DNA from: an uncultured Alphaproteobacteria bacterium
Lineage (GTDB): Bacteria; Pseudomonadota; Alphaproteobacteria; RUG11792
NCBI GenBank assembly: GCA_944390585.1
Contig: CALXQI010000013.1
Span: 1-47,813, forward strand
DNA: 47,813 bases
Reading direction: 5' to 3'
The position numbers were made by a program, and so were the translations under genes. The notes beneath the pieces were generated by a model that did not search any database, was not told the origin of the DNA, and saw only the letters and a program-made list of their open reading frames with translations. Of this stretch, positions 1 through 8,804 are shown piece after piece; the first letter of the stretch is position 1, and each line of letters begins with the position of its first letter.

Positions 1-62
1 TCAGCAGCACTACTAATACCACAGCACAACACAGCAACTAACAATGAAACTACTTTCTTCAT
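1..62 (-). CDS. Secreted family protein, 5' fragment (runs off the left end)
   Basis: An ATG at 62-60 opens a reading frame that leaves the window after about 20 codons. The visible part is a classical signal peptide: a KK start, a Leu/Val-rich core, a CCG motif and an SSAA cleavage region. It is identical to the fragment at 47752-47813 and resembles the signal peptides at 995, 33944 and 34742 (LLL core, CC, SA or AS near the end), so it belongs to the same secreted family. Nothing of the mature protein is visible and the function is unknown. Confidence 0.7.
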   Translation of the reverse strand, partial: MKKVVSLLVAVLCCGISSAA

Positions 63-92
63 TTTTTTACTCAAAGAATAATACGCAAATAA

Positions 93-121
93 ATTGTATC
101 ACTACAAATTAATAATGTCAA
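93..121 (-). promoter_or_regulatory. Promoter of the left terminal family gene
   Basis: On the minus strand TTGACA (121-116), a 17-base spacer and TACAAT (98-93) form a near-consensus sigma-70 promoter about 30 bases before the ATG at 62. The same module with small changes precedes the family genes at 995, 33944 and 34742. Confidence 0.75.
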
Positions 122-278
122 TATTATCTTCAATATTTAAAAAAATACAAAATAACAGAAGTCAAAGCTAGTACTGTCTCATTTATTATATTGTTACTAT
201 AATTCAATGACATCAACGCTATCTCAATGTTCGAGTTTTTTCACCCATCACTCACCTCCCACCCCCATTCCTTCCATC

Positions 279-995
279 TCACCATCTTGCTCCAAGTTCC
301 AATTTTGCCACCTTCGTTACCTTGAGCATACTACCACCATATGTAATCCCACACAACTTTTCCATATTTCCCTCGTGTGTCTTCTTTTCTCCGCTTTTGG
401 TTCTCCACTCACTATTACTTATCACAGCACAATAACCAGCAGCCTCACAATATCGCCAAAACACGCAATGCATTCTTCGTATTTCACCCATACTCATTTT
501 CACAATACCTATTTCGCCCACTGTAAACAGCCACTTGGTATCACCATAACCTTCAACACGCACCATTGCAGTTTTTAAACTTGTATACATTTCATACGCT
601 AAATTCCATATCTTGTCTAACTCCTTCAACCTATTTTCTCGTGTACCCGCCATTCTTTCACTCCGCACAACTCTCGCATCAAACTTTTCACTATCTTCCT
701 CTATCTCTTTTCTCATTCTATCAATCCCATCCCACTTTTCCGTTTGCCACGATCTATCCAACACAAAACTACGTATCCTTGCTGTCATCTCACACAGCGA
801 TCTTATATATTTTTTCTTCAGCACCTCCATCGAATTTTGCTCATCAATACTGCCCTGCGCACTCTCCATCCTTGTATCGTTCTATGCACCTATTTGTATA
901 ATATCACCTTGCACAATCTCCATACTTTTTTCATTCATGGCACTACAAACTCCACAGCACAAAACGGATGTTAATAACAAAACTATCTTCATCAT
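279..995 (-). pseudogene. Secreted family member interrupted by an in-frame TAG
   Basis: Two ATGs at 995 and 992 start a signal peptide (hydrophobic core, LCCG, cleavage near CSA) continuing for about 37 codons to a TAG at 884-882. The same frame then stays open for 196 codons from the ATG at 869 down to 279. Changing the one stop would give a single secreted protein of about 238 residues. The C-terminal half resembles the proteins at 33944 and 34742 around a Gly-Tyr helix-rich segment (RVEGYG here, RIHGYV there). The open downstream frame and intact promoter suggest a recent nonsense mutation, suppression or re-initiation; re-initiated product would lack the signal peptide. The gene is purine-rich on its coding strand. 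Function unknown. Confidence 0.65.
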
Positions 996-1024
996 CTTTA
1001 TACACTAAAATAACATGCGACAGA

Positions 1025-1053
1025 ATACTATCGATATAAATTAATCAAGTCAA
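1025..1053 (-). promoter_or_regulatory. Promoter of the interrupted family gene
   Basis: Minus strand TTGACT (1053-1048), a 17-base spacer containing ATTAATTT, and TAGTAT (1030-1025). The spacer shares the TTAATTT block with the terminal-repeat promoter and the promoter at 34678, so the regulatory region as well as the signal peptide is conserved in this family. Confidence 0.7.
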
Positions 1054-1288
1054 TATTATTTTTTAAATTCTATTGAAAAAATTACAACCAAGTAAAAATT
1101 TATAATATGTTATTATACAAAGCATACAATAATGTATTCAGCGTATTAAAACACAAAATAAAAATTTTTACAAGTAAAAAAATATATTTATATTCAACAA
1201 AATACGTTTTGCACAAAAAACACAATATATGTTGGTGTTTTTAAAATTAAGGTAGTAGAATGTCAATGGGTAACAGTAGTTTTGTGCA

Positions 1289-2464
1289 GTGTTTAGTTTT
1301 GACGTTATAAAAACAAGCGCAAACTCACGTGCAAGAATAGGGCGTATAACAACTCCACATGGATGTATTGATACACCAGCTTTTATCTTTTGTGCTACAA
1401 AGGCAAACATAAAAGGAGTAACAATAGACCAAGTTGCAAATGCTGGTACACAAGTAATTCTTTCCAATACTTATCACATGATGTTACAGCCAGGTGCTGA
1501 AGTTGTTGCAACAAATGGCGGATTACACAAGTTTATTGGCTGGAATAAGCCAATGTTAACAGATTCTGGCGGCTTCCAAGTTTTTAGTCTTGGATATGGT
1601 GGGGTGGTATCTGAGATTAAGGGACAAAGCAACAAACCACGTCGTAACAGTGTTATTGAAATCACAGATGACGGCGTTGTATTTAGATCATACATTACAG
1701 GTAATCTTGTTCAATTAACTCCAGAGATTTCTATGCAAGTCCAACAAGCATTAGGGGCTGATCTTGTGGTAGCATTTGATGAATGTACAGCCTTCCATGT
1801 AAGCAAAGTATACACTGCAAATGCTATGGAAAAGAGCAAACAGTGGGGATTGAGATCTTTACGGTATATCCAGACGTATGGAGGAGATAGACAGGCAGTA
1901 ATGGGTGTTGTGCAAGGTGGTGTATATAACGATTTAAGGCAAAGCAGCGCAGCATTTGTCAATGAAAATGACTTTTTTGGTTTTGCTATTGGTGGATCAC
2001 TTGGACAAACACAACAACAAATGTACGAAGTTGTCGATTTTACAACAGAATTACTTGATCACAAGCGTTGTAAACATTTATTAGGTATTGGATTATTAGA
2101 AGATATTTTCCACGGTGTGTTGTATGGCATAGACACATTTGATTGCGTGGTACCAACACGTGTTGCAAGGCACAATGCTGCGATTTTGCCAAAAAGTGAG
2201 GTACCAGACAATAAAAGATATCTTAATCTCGCAGATAAAAGATACGCAAAAGATACTTCTCCACTTTGTAGTTCATGTGAATGTTATACTTGTAAAAACT
2301 TTACTAAAAGCTACTTGCACCATTTAATCAAAGCGCATGAAACGCTAAGTGGAACATTGCTAACTATTCATAACATATATACCATGAATCGCGTAATGAG
2401 TGACATAAGAAACGCAATATTAAATGATACACTGGAATCAACAAAAAAATATTGGTGTGGATAA
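1289..2464 (+). CDS. tgt: Queuine tRNA-ribosyltransferase
   Basis: Exchanges the guanine at wobble position 34 of GUN-anticodon tRNAs for the queuosine precursor preQ1 in the cytoplasm. The 391 residues match the family length. D92 lies in the DSGGFQVFS motif (substrate-binding Asp), and D285 in FDCVVPTR is the expected nucleophile. C330, C332, C335 and H361 give the CxCxxC...H zinc site. The GTG at 1289 is used because an in-frame stop lies at 1277. tatC follows after 16 bases, so the two are probably co-transcribed. Between 996 and 1288 only the upstream family promoter and AT-rich sequence are seen. Queuosine synthesis genes are not in this window, so the base may be salvaged from the host or made by genes elsewhere. 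Confidence 0.96.
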   Translation: MFSFDVIKTSANSRARIGRITTPHGCIDTPAFIFCATKANIKGVTIDQVANAGTQVILSNTYHMMLQPGAEVVATNGGLHKFIGWNKPMLTDSGGFQVFSLGYGGVVSEIKGQSNKPRRNSVIEITDDGVVFRSYITGNLVQLTPEISMQVQQALGADLVVAFDECTAFHVSKVYTANAMEKSKQWGLRSLRYIQTYGGDRQAVMGVVQGGVYNDLRQSSAAFVNENDFFGFAIGGSLGQTQQQMYEVVDFTTELLDHKRCKHLLGIGLLEDIFHGVLYGIDTFDCVVPTRVARHNAAILPKSEVPDNKRYLNLADKRYAKDTSPLCSSCECYTCKNFTKSYLHHLIKAHETLSGTLLTIHNIYTMNRVMSDIRNAILNDTLESTKKYWCG

Positions 2465-2480
2465 TCAGCATAATGAAGTC

Positions 2481-3179
2481 ATGCCAATTATTGGTCATGT
2501 ATTGGCTCTACGTTCTGCTTTGCTAAATACGTTTATATGTTTTTGTATTATTTTTATATGCTGCTTCTTTTTTGCAGAAAATATCATTTTATTCTTATTA
2601 CGACCTATAAAATACATTTTTTCTCACCAAAACTTTGTATACACATCAATTGCAGAGCCAATTTCTACAGAATTTAAAATTGTATCGTATGTGTCATTGT
2701 TTTTGACATATCCTATACTTTTCTTTAATTTATGGAATTTTGCCAAGCCCGGCTTAATATTACATGAAAAAAAAATATTCAAGTTTATTATTTGTAGTAG
2801 TTTTATATTGTTTGCTATGGGGGCTATATTTGCTTGGTATATAGCAATACCAAAAATTATCTTGATGTTAAAAAGCTTTGGTGTCGCTAAACATGCAGTA
2901 TTTTTGCCAAGTATTGCATTAAATATTCAGTTTATTATTTCTGTAATTCTAGCTTTTGGTATTAGTTTTCAAATCCCCATTATCATGATATTTCTTGATA
3001 AAACAGGTATAATAAAAATTTCTAAACAAAAGAAGTTATGGCGTGAATACTTTTTGCTTATAACAATAATATCAGCAATTATAACTCCACCAGATATTAC
3101 AAGCATGTTGTTTATGATGTTACCAATGCTTGTATTATACTTTGGTACTATTTTGCTTTATAAAATCATTTGTAAATAA
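2481..3179 (+). CDS. tatC: Sec-independent protein translocase TatC
   Basis: Core membrane subunit of the twin-arginine translocon, which binds the RR signal and moves folded proteins across the inner membrane. The 232-residue product has six hydrophobic segments. The start MPIIGHVLALRSAL corresponds to the family's MPLxxHLxELR opening, which is why the ATG at 2481 is preferred; an ATG at 2424 in the same frame would add 19 residues and overlap tgt by 41 bases. The conserved FxxPGL-like motif reads FAKPGLILHEKK. tatA and tatB are not in the window. Confidence 0.93.
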   Translation: MPIIGHVLALRSALLNTFICFCIIFICCFFFAENIILFLLRPIKYIFSHQNFVYTSIAEPISTEFKIVSYVSLFLTYPILFFNLWNFAKPGLILHEKKIFKFIICSSFILFAMGAIFAWYIAIPKIILMLKSFGVAKHAVFLPSIALNIQFIISVILAFGISFQIPIIMIFLDKTGIIKISKQKKLWREYFLLITIISAIITPPDITSMLFMMLPMLVLYFGTILLYKIICK

Positions 3180-3247
3180 TATTATGCATTTATTGCAGTA
3201 TCAAAATATGATAATATTAGTGTGTATAGGTATACGTTTTAATATCA

Positions 3248-3625
3248 TTGTATTCAATTAATAATATACAAAAGCAAACAAACTATGCCAAAGGTGTCGC
3301 ATTTGAAAAGCTTGCTGCCAATATTTTAAAGCAACACGGATTTGATATTATTGGCAATCGTGTTAGAAACAAATATGGAGAAATTGATCTTATTGCCCAA
3401 AAAGGAATCGATATAATTGCAGTAGAAGTAAAACAACGTAAAACGTTATCAACATCACTTGAGTGTATTAGTAAACGACAACAAATACGTATTGCTAATG
3501 CATTTGCCATGTTTATATCAGAGCGTGTAAATAATAAATTTGAAAACTATAGGATAGATGTTGTATGTTTTGATAAAAATGGAATGTATGAATATATTGA
3601 AAATGCGTTTTCTATTAATACTTAG
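3248..3625 (+). CDS. yraN: YraN/UPF0102 endonuclease-fold protein
   Basis: A 125-residue member of the UPF0102 family, which has a restriction-endonuclease-like fold and no firmly assigned substrate. The family signature is clear: GEIDLIA, then VEVKQR, supplying the acidic-acidic-Lys constellation of the PD-(D/E)XK fold. The start is TTG at 3248; no in-frame ATG precedes the conserved YAKGVAFEKLAA helix. The 3' end overlaps the next gene by 23 bases. Having a BON-domain lipoprotein immediately downstream recalls E. coli, where yraN lies near yraP/dolP. Confidence 0.88.
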   Translation: MYSINNIQKQTNYAKGVAFEKLAANILKQHGFDIIGNRVRNKYGEIDLIAQKGIDIIAVEVKQRKTLSTSLECISKRQQIRIANAFAMFISERVNNKFENYRIDVVCFDKNGMYEYIENAFSINT

Positions 3626-4163
3626 CTGTTGCTATGCACTATCTGGATGTGCTCCACTCGTCATATCTGGAATAGGTGGTACTGCAATCTACAGGGCAAC
3701 AAAGAGAAAAAATCTTAGCACAAGCATTAGTGATACATCTTTAGCTTTTACTGTCAGAAAAAAAATTGCAGATGGAGGTGTTGCATATGACAACGTTTCC
3801 GTATCTGTTGATAGAGGGTATGTTATGCTTGCTGGAAGTGTAGAACGCGAAGAGTTAAAAAAACTTGTTGAAGAAGAAGTGTGGAAAATAAATGGAGTTG
3901 TTGGAGTTAAAAATGCAATTGTCATAGGTAATGCAACAACATTTGCACAATCAACTGGAGATGCAGCAATTACAACAAAAATAAAAAGCATGTTACTCAT
4001 GCGTAAAGGCGTTAGATCGTCAAATTTTAGTATAAAAACAATCAATGGCATTGTTCATGTAAGTGGTATAGCAGAATCTATACAAGAAAAGGATGCAGTA
4101 TTATCAGTGATAAAAACAACCAGTGGTGTTAGAAAAGTAGTATCGTATATTACTGTTGGATAA
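3603..4163 (+). CDS. dolP: BON-domain outer-membrane lipoprotein, DolP-like
   Basis: A 186-residue lipoprotein. The ATG at 3603 gives a proper lipoprotein signal: a short basic start, a hydrophobic core and the lipobox LSGC with Cys at residue 16. Two BON domains follow (about 40-105 and 115-183), each with the family pattern of a helix, then a V-x-V-x-x-G-x-V strand (YVMLAGSV, GIVHVSGIA). Dual-BON lipoproteins of this size are DolP/OsmY relatives; DolP binds anionic phospholipid and supports outer-membrane integrity and BAM function. Upstream in-frame starts at 3558 lie inside yraN and would destroy the signal peptide. The symbol is assigned by architecture and its position next to yraN. Confidence 0.82.
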   Translation: MRFLLILSCCYALSGCAPLVISGIGGTAIYRATKRKNLSTSISDTSLAFTVRKKIADGGVAYDNVSVSVDRGYVMLAGSVEREELKKLVEEEVWKINGVVGVKNAIVIGNATTFAQSTGDAAITTKIKSMLLMRKGVRSSNFSIKTINGIVHVSGIAESIQEKDAVLSVIKTTSGVRKVVSYITVG

Positions 4164-4254
4164 TATTGCATGTACAAAAACTACTCACACATGTTTGAAC
4201 TTGTAGTGTGTCTGTGTTAACATGTGTAAGTGTTGTTGCATAACATAAAGATAA

Positions 4255-4584
4255 ATGGCTTTAAAAATCAGATTAGCTAGAGGTGGAGCCAAGAAGCGTC
4301 CATTTTATAGAATGGTAGTAGCAGAAAACACTGCACCACGTGATGGCAAGTTTGTTGAAAGGATAGGATCTTATAATCCATTACTTGAAAAAGAGCATTC
4401 AGAACGCCTTGTTGTAAATATTGATAGAGCAAAATACTGGTTAAGCGTTGGTGCACAATGTTCTGTTAGGGTCGCCAAGTTGTTGGGAGAAGTAGGAGTT
4501 TTGGACGAGTATAAACCACACGCCACACCAAAAAAGTCAACGCCAAAGAAAAAAGCCCAAGAACGATTGAATGCAGCAGTCTGA
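4255..4584 (+). CDS. rpsP: 30S ribosomal protein S16
   Basis: A 109-residue S16 with the invariant start [22 protein letters not shown] and the motif [14 protein letters not shown]. It binds 16S rRNA in the 5' domain and is needed for 30S assembly. The C-terminal tail after residue 85 is Lys/Pro/Thr-rich, a common variable extension. It overlaps rimM by 14 bases, so translation of the two is probably coupled, as in most bacteria. A weak inverted repeat of CACAC/GTGTG type lies in the 91-base leader but no defined regulatory RNA is recognisable. Confidence 0.98.
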   Translation: MALKIRLARGGAKKRPFYRMVVAENTAPRDGKFVERIGSYNPLLEKEHSERLVVNIDRAKYWLSVGAQCSVRVAKLLGEVGVLDEYKPHATPKKSTPKKKAQERLNAAV

Positions 4585-5068
4585 CAAGTTTGTTTGCATT
4601 GGGATAGTTGGAAAACCACACGGTGTACGCGGCTGTATATCAATAGTTCCTTTTGTTGAATCGTCTGTATTTTTTGATGTGAATTCTGTACTGTATATTG
4701 ACTCTATATCACGTGTAATAGATTCATGTTTTGCTAAAAATAAACATTATATTGTAAAACTTAGCAACATAAATAATCGAGAAACAGCAAAAGGTTTATG
4801 TTGTAAAAAAGTATTTGCTCTTCGTTCATCCTTCGATGATTTATATGATGATTGTTTTTATGCATGTGATTTAAATGGACTAGCAGTATATTCAGATTGT
4901 GGAGAACAATTAGGTATTATTAATAATGTTGAAGATTACGGTGCTGGTGCATTCTTATCAATATTATTAAATAATCAAAAAATAGCAACTATACAGTTTA
5001 ACAAGCAATCAATACTTTCTGTTAATAAGCATAATATCGTTATTGATAAAAGTTTTTTAATATTATAG
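4571..5068 (+). CDS. rimM: Ribosome maturation factor RimM
   Basis: A 165-residue RimM that binds S19 and assists maturation of the 30S head. The opening [18 protein letters not shown] is diagnostic for the N-terminal RimM beta-barrel, and the PRC-barrel half starts near residue 95 ([13 protein letters not shown], later [14 protein letters not shown]). It follows rpsP with a 14-base overlap. The partners trmD and rplS, which normally complete the rpsP-rimM-trmD-rplS operon, are absent; dusB comes next after 39 bases. Confidence 0.95.
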   Translation: MQQSDKFVCIGIVGKPHGVRGCISIVPFVESSVFFDVNSVLYIDSISRVIDSCFAKNKHYIVKLSNINNRETAKGLCCKKVFALRSSFDDLYDDCFYACDLNGLAVYSDCGEQLGIINNVEDYGAGAFLSILLNNQKIATIQFNKQSILSVNKHNIVIDKSFLIL

Positions 5069-5107
5069 TATTTTTCATGATATAAACTAATTGTACGTAG
5101 ATAGTCT

Positions 5108-6040
5108 TTGCTTAATTTACCTTGCAATATACTGCTTGCTCCAATGGCTGGTGTAACAGATTTGCCATTTAGGCGTATTGTGCGTGAACTTGGAGATTTT
5201 TTTGTCTTTAGCGAAATGGTAGCAAGTAATGCTGTCATTAGAAATGTTGCCAGAACCAAGAAAATGATGGATCTAAATGGAGATTCCATGACATCAGTAC
5301 AAATAGTTGGCGCAAATCCAACAGTCATGGCAGACGCGGCAAAACTCAGCCAAGACCTTGGTGCTAAATTTATAGATATAAATATGGGCTGTCCTGTGAA
5401 AAAAGTCGTAAAATCGTATGCAGGCTCTGCCCTTATGAAAGATATAAATTCGGCAGCAAAGATCATTGAAAAGGTTGTTAATGGCGTATCCATTCCTGTA
5501 AGCCTAAAAACACGCCTTGGCTGGAGCAATGAGCAACAAAATGTCGTTGAATTAGCAAAAATAGCAGAAGAACTTGGTATTAAAATGATAACTGTTCACG
5601 GTAGGACAAGAGCACAATTATTTACAGGTAAAGCCGACTGGAAAGCAGTTATACATGTAAAAAATGCAGTTAAAATTCCAGTTATTGCAAATGGTGATAT
5701 TAGAACAGAAAGTGATGTAAAAGCAAGTTTATTGGCAAGCAATGCTGATGGCGTTATGATTGGACGTGCAGCAATGCACGCACCGTGGATACTTGCACAA
5801 ATGAAAAATGGTGTAGAATTTGCAAATATACAAAAAGTTAACATTATTAAAAGACACTTATCATACGTTAAAGAATTCTATAATACAGATAAAGCAGTAG
5901 TTATATGCAAAAAAGTCCTAATGCAATATTGTATAAATATAAAAAACGCAGCAAATTTACGAAAACAAATCGTAACTATTGATGATTTTAACAAAGTGAA
6001 TGAAGCAACAAAACAATTAGAGGAGTTGTATTGCCTGTAG
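5108..6040 (+). CDS. dusB: tRNA-dihydrouridine synthase, DusB/NifR3 type
   Basis: A 310-residue FMN enzyme that reduces uridine in the tRNA D-loop. The TIM barrel opens with LLAPMAGVTDLPFRRIVREL; the catalytic Cys is C95 in INMGCPVKKV. SLKTRLGW and TVHGRTRAQLFTGKADW supply flavin and substrate contacts, and VIANGDI and GVMIGRAAMHAPWI complete the phosphate-binding end. The start is TTG at 5108, directly before the conserved first strand. In many alphaproteobacteria dusB neighbours the ntr genes; here it follows rimM. Confidence 0.95.
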   Translation: MLNLPCNILLAPMAGVTDLPFRRIVRELGDFFVFSEMVASNAVIRNVARTKKMMDLNGDSMTSVQIVGANPTVMADAAKLSQDLGAKFIDINMGCPVKKVVKSYAGSALMKDINSAAKIIEKVVNGVSIPVSLKTRLGWSNEQQNVVELAKIAEELGIKMITVHGRTRAQLFTGKADWKAVIHVKNAVKIPVIANGDIRTESDVKASLLASNADGVMIGRAAMHAPWILAQMKNGVEFANIQKVNIIKRHLSYVKEFYNTDKAVVICKKVLMQYCINIKNAANLRKQIVTIDDFNKVNEATKQLEELYCL

Positions 6041-6087
6041 TGAAATGTATAATAAGATGATCTGGATTATGTAATTATTAAAAATTT

Positions 6088-7323
6088 ATGCAATTATTAC
6101 AAATTACAATACTAGCTTGTCCACTTGTACTTGTATTATTATTGCTTGCATTCATGCCACTATTGGCAAAAAATTTCTGGCAAAAATATGAAAAGCATAT
6201 TTTATTTTTGATTGCATTTACTAGCGCTATATCTTGTTTTTTAATTTTAGATTGCGCAACACATATAATGTATGATGCTATTATTTTAGATTACTTGCCA
6301 TTTATTATTACATTATTTACACTATTTAGCTTGAGTTCGTACATAAAAATAAAACTCTGTGCTACGGCAACAACGATGAATAATGTGTTATTTTTGCTAT
6401 TTGGTAGTATTTTGTCGTCAGTAATAGGTACAACAGGAGCATCAATGTTGCTTTTACCTCCATTTTTAAAAATGAATACAGAAAGAAAATACAAACAACA
6501 TTTACTTGTATTTTTTATTTTTCTTGTTTCAAATATAGGAGGATTATTAACTCCACTTGGAGATCCGCCTCTTTTAATTGGTTATATTAAAGGTGTTGAC
6601 TTTTTTTGGTTTTTTAAAAATCTATCTCCTATTTGGCTATTTTTTACAATATCATGCCTAACAATATTGTGTATTATAGATCAACACTTTATTAAGCATG
6701 AAATACTAAATAAATACAAACCTAACATTACGATAAATGGCTTGTTTAATATTGTATTATTATTTATAGCAATTATTGTGCTTTTCTTGCCTTGCAATAC
6801 ATTAAATATTGTGAAATATGGATTTTTATTATCGTTAGTTGCTATTGCTTTAATTTACAATAAAAAACAAAAAATTAATTATGCCCCATTTATAGATGTT
6901 GCTGTAACATTCTTTGTCATCTTTATAGTTCTTGCGCCTGTTATTTTCTTACTTAACAAATATTCTGAACAAATACTCAACATTATACATTTAACAAGCG
7001 AGCAAAACAGGCCACACTTATTTTTCTGGTTATGTAGTTTAGCATCTTCTTTTTTAGATAACGCTCCATCGTTCTTGCTGTTCTTTAACGTTGCTGGAGG
7101 CAATGCATCCAACCTAATGGCTGCGAAAAACGTACTAACAGCCATTGCGTCTGGCGCTGTTATTATGGGTGCTATGACATATATCGGTAATGCACCAAAT
7201 ATGATGGTTAGATCATATGCGCAACACAACGACATCAAAATGCCATCGTTTCTTAAATATATGTTATATTCTTTTACTATTATCCTGCCACTTAGCATTA
7301 TTGCAAATAAAATATTTTGGTAA
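6088..7323 (+). CDS. Sodium/proton antiporter-like carrier of the ion transporter superfamily
   Basis: A 411-residue polytopic inner-membrane protein with about eleven hydrophobic segments. The segment SNIGGLLTPLGDPPLLIGYIKGVDFFW is the hallmark of the NhaD/CitMHS-like group, and a second re-entrant region near the C-terminus reads SSFLDNAPSFLLFFNVAGGNA and YIGNAPNMMVRSYA. Such proteins are usually annotated as sodium:proton antiporters or putative citrate carriers; the exact ion is not decided by sequence. It begins 47 bases after dusB and is followed by 276 AT-rich bases in which no gene, tRNA or clear hairpin was found. Confidence 0.85.
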   Translation: MQLLQITILACPLVLVLLLLAFMPLLAKNFWQKYEKHILFLIAFTSAISCFLILDCATHIMYDAIILDYLPFIITLFTLFSLSSYIKIKLCATATTMNNVLFLLFGSILSSVIGTTGASMLLLPPFLKMNTERKYKQHLLVFFIFLVSNIGGLLTPLGDPPLLIGYIKGVDFFWFFKNLSPIWLFFTISCLTILCIIDQHFIKHEILNKYKPNITINGLFNIVLLFIAIIVLFLPCNTLNIVKYGFLLSLVAIALIYNKKQKINYAPFIDVAVTFFVIFIVLAPVIFLLNKYSEQILNIIHLTSEQNRPHLFFWLCSLASSFLDNAPSFLLFFNVAGGNASNLMAAKNVLTAIASGAVIMGAMTYIGNAPNMMVRSYAQHNDIKMPSFLKYMLYSFTIILPLSIIANKIFW

Positions 7324-7599
7324 AATTTATAACTATCTTTATATCCAAAATATATTGCAATATTAAATCAATATCTTTTAAATTATCACTGTAACAATAT
7401 AAAAATGTGGCAATATAATTGTTTATTTAGTATTGCAAATGTATATAATAATATATTATAAATATTAATTGCTAAAAAATTGTTATCATTTATTAAATAT
7501 CCAGTATTATATTATTTTGTTTTAGCAGTAATTATTGAAAATTAATGTGTTTATGTTACAATTAAGCGACCTAGGTGTATTATTTAAATCACGAGGTCT

Positions 7600-8802
7600 G
7601 TGAGTAGTTTATTATCAGAAATTCCAAAGACTGTTAAAGCTATAGGATGTGCATCATTCTTTACTAATATGTCTACAGTAATGGCATATAGTATTTTTAG
7701 TGTATATCTGTACAATATTTTAGGTGTTGATTTACAAAAGATAGGACTTTTAGACGGTGTAATAGATGCTTTTGCATTTGTTATTAAGGTATTTTCCGGA
7801 GTAATAAGTGACTTTTTTATTAATCGAAAACTATTAATCTTCATTGGGGCAGCATGCATGGCTATTGCAAAACCGATAGAGGCTCTTGCAACCACATACA
7901 CGCATTGGTTTTACGCCAAAATTTTAGACCGCTTTGGTAACGGCATACAATCCACGCCACGTGACGCTATAGTTGGAGATTGGGCACAAAAACATTTAAA
8001 AGGAACAAGCTTTGGTATGCGGCAAACTCTTGGTGCGGCTGGATCAGTAATCGGAGCATTATCATCTTTTTTATTACTGCTCTATTCTGGTGATAATTTC
8101 CGTTTTGTTTTCTGGATGGCAAGTATTCCAGCATGTGCATCTGTATTATTAATTGCATTCTGTGTAAAAGATAAAAAACACAAAAAACCAATTAATACAG
8201 AAGTAATTGGCAAAAAAGTTGTCAGACGTATTGCATTAAAGGATATAAAAAATCTAGGTGTTAAATATTGGCTGACTATGTTGATTGCCGGAACGTATAT
8301 GCTGGCAAAAGTGACAGAATCGATTGTTGTTTTGCATATTATATCCAGATTCCATTTACCATTTCATTACGGCCCTGCATGCATTATGTGCTATCAGATC
8401 GCTAACAGCTTAATCTCTTGGCCAGCTGGAATATTATCAGACAAATTAAAATCACGTGATACAGTTATTGTGTGTGGTTTAATAATTTTTATATTATCAG
8501 ATTTGTTATTTATATTTGGAACAAACTTGTTTGTTATTGCTATAGGACTGATGTGTCTTGGTGGATATGTTGGTATATCACAAAGTATATTTCACGCAAG
8601 AATTGTTGATATAGTACCAGTTGATTTAAAAGGTACAGCTATAGGAATTTTTAATCTTGTTTGCGCATGTTCTTTGTTTTTAAGTGGAAGCATTGCAGGA
8701 TACATTTCTAATAAATACAATACAACAACTACATTTGTTGTTAGTGCCATTTTGTCTTCACTATCATTTGCTGTTCTATATTTTACAAAAGGTAAAAAAT
8801 AA
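7600..8802 (+). CDS. Major facilitator superfamily transporter
   Basis: A 400-residue carrier with twelve predicted membrane helices. Motif A between helices 2 and 3 is modified (VISDFFINRKLLI), and the loop DRFGNGIQSTPRDAIVGDWA matches the RxGKGxRxxPRDALI pattern of one MFS branch. The GTG at 7600 is preceded by a GAGG ribosome binding site. The gene is convergent with mltG, only two bases apart. Substrate unknown; related carriers in intracellular bacteria import host metabolites or export small molecules, but nothing here selects one. Confidence 0.85.
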   Translation: MSSLLSEIPKTVKAIGCASFFTNMSTVMAYSIFSVYLYNILGVDLQKIGLLDGVIDAFAFVIKVFSGVISDFFINRKLLIFIGAACMAIAKPIEALATTYTHWFYAKILDRFGNGIQSTPRDAIVGDWAQKHLKGTSFGMRQTLGAAGSVIGALSSFLLLLYSGDNFRFVFWMASIPACASVLLIAFCVKDKKHKKPINTEVIGKKVVRRIALKDIKNLGVKYWLTMLIAGTYMLAKVTESIVVLHIISRFHLPFHYGPACIMCYQIANSLISWPAGILSDKLKSRDTVIVCGLIIFILSDLLFIFGTNLFVIAIGLMCLGGYVGISQSIFHARIVDIVPVDLKGTAIGIFNLVCACSLFLSGSIAGYISNKYNTTTTFVVSAILSSLSFAVLYFTKGKK

Positions 8803-8804
8803 GC

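Larger units (their letters stand above)
1..127. repeat. Terminal inverted repeat, left copy
   Basis: These 127 bases are the exact reverse complement of 47687-47813; identity stops sharply after base 127 (next bases CTTCA here, against TTTAT in the reverse complement of the other end). The repeat holds, on the minus strand, a promoter and the first 62 coding bases of a secreted protein. A 127-base identity equals a common de Bruijn graph k-mer size, so the contig probably ends at a graph branch caused by a family repeated in the genome. That reading is inference; the identity itself is seen directly. Confidence 0.95.

Noticed and set aside
207-1008. Several overlapping + strand frames in the first kilobase
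   Set aside because: Their products are Ser/Thr/Pro/His-rich translations of C/T-rich sequence opposite the family gene at 279-995, which has a promoter, a signal peptide and paralogues.
1260-1310. A 16-codon ORF overlapping the start of tgt, possible leader peptide
   Set aside because: No regulatory codon content, attenuator hairpin or strong ribosome binding site; such short ORFs are frequent by chance.
7324-7599. Possible RNA gene in the largest AT-rich spacer
   Set aside because: No tRNA arms, GTTCGA-type T-loop or stable hairpin was seen; the sequence is nearly all A and T.
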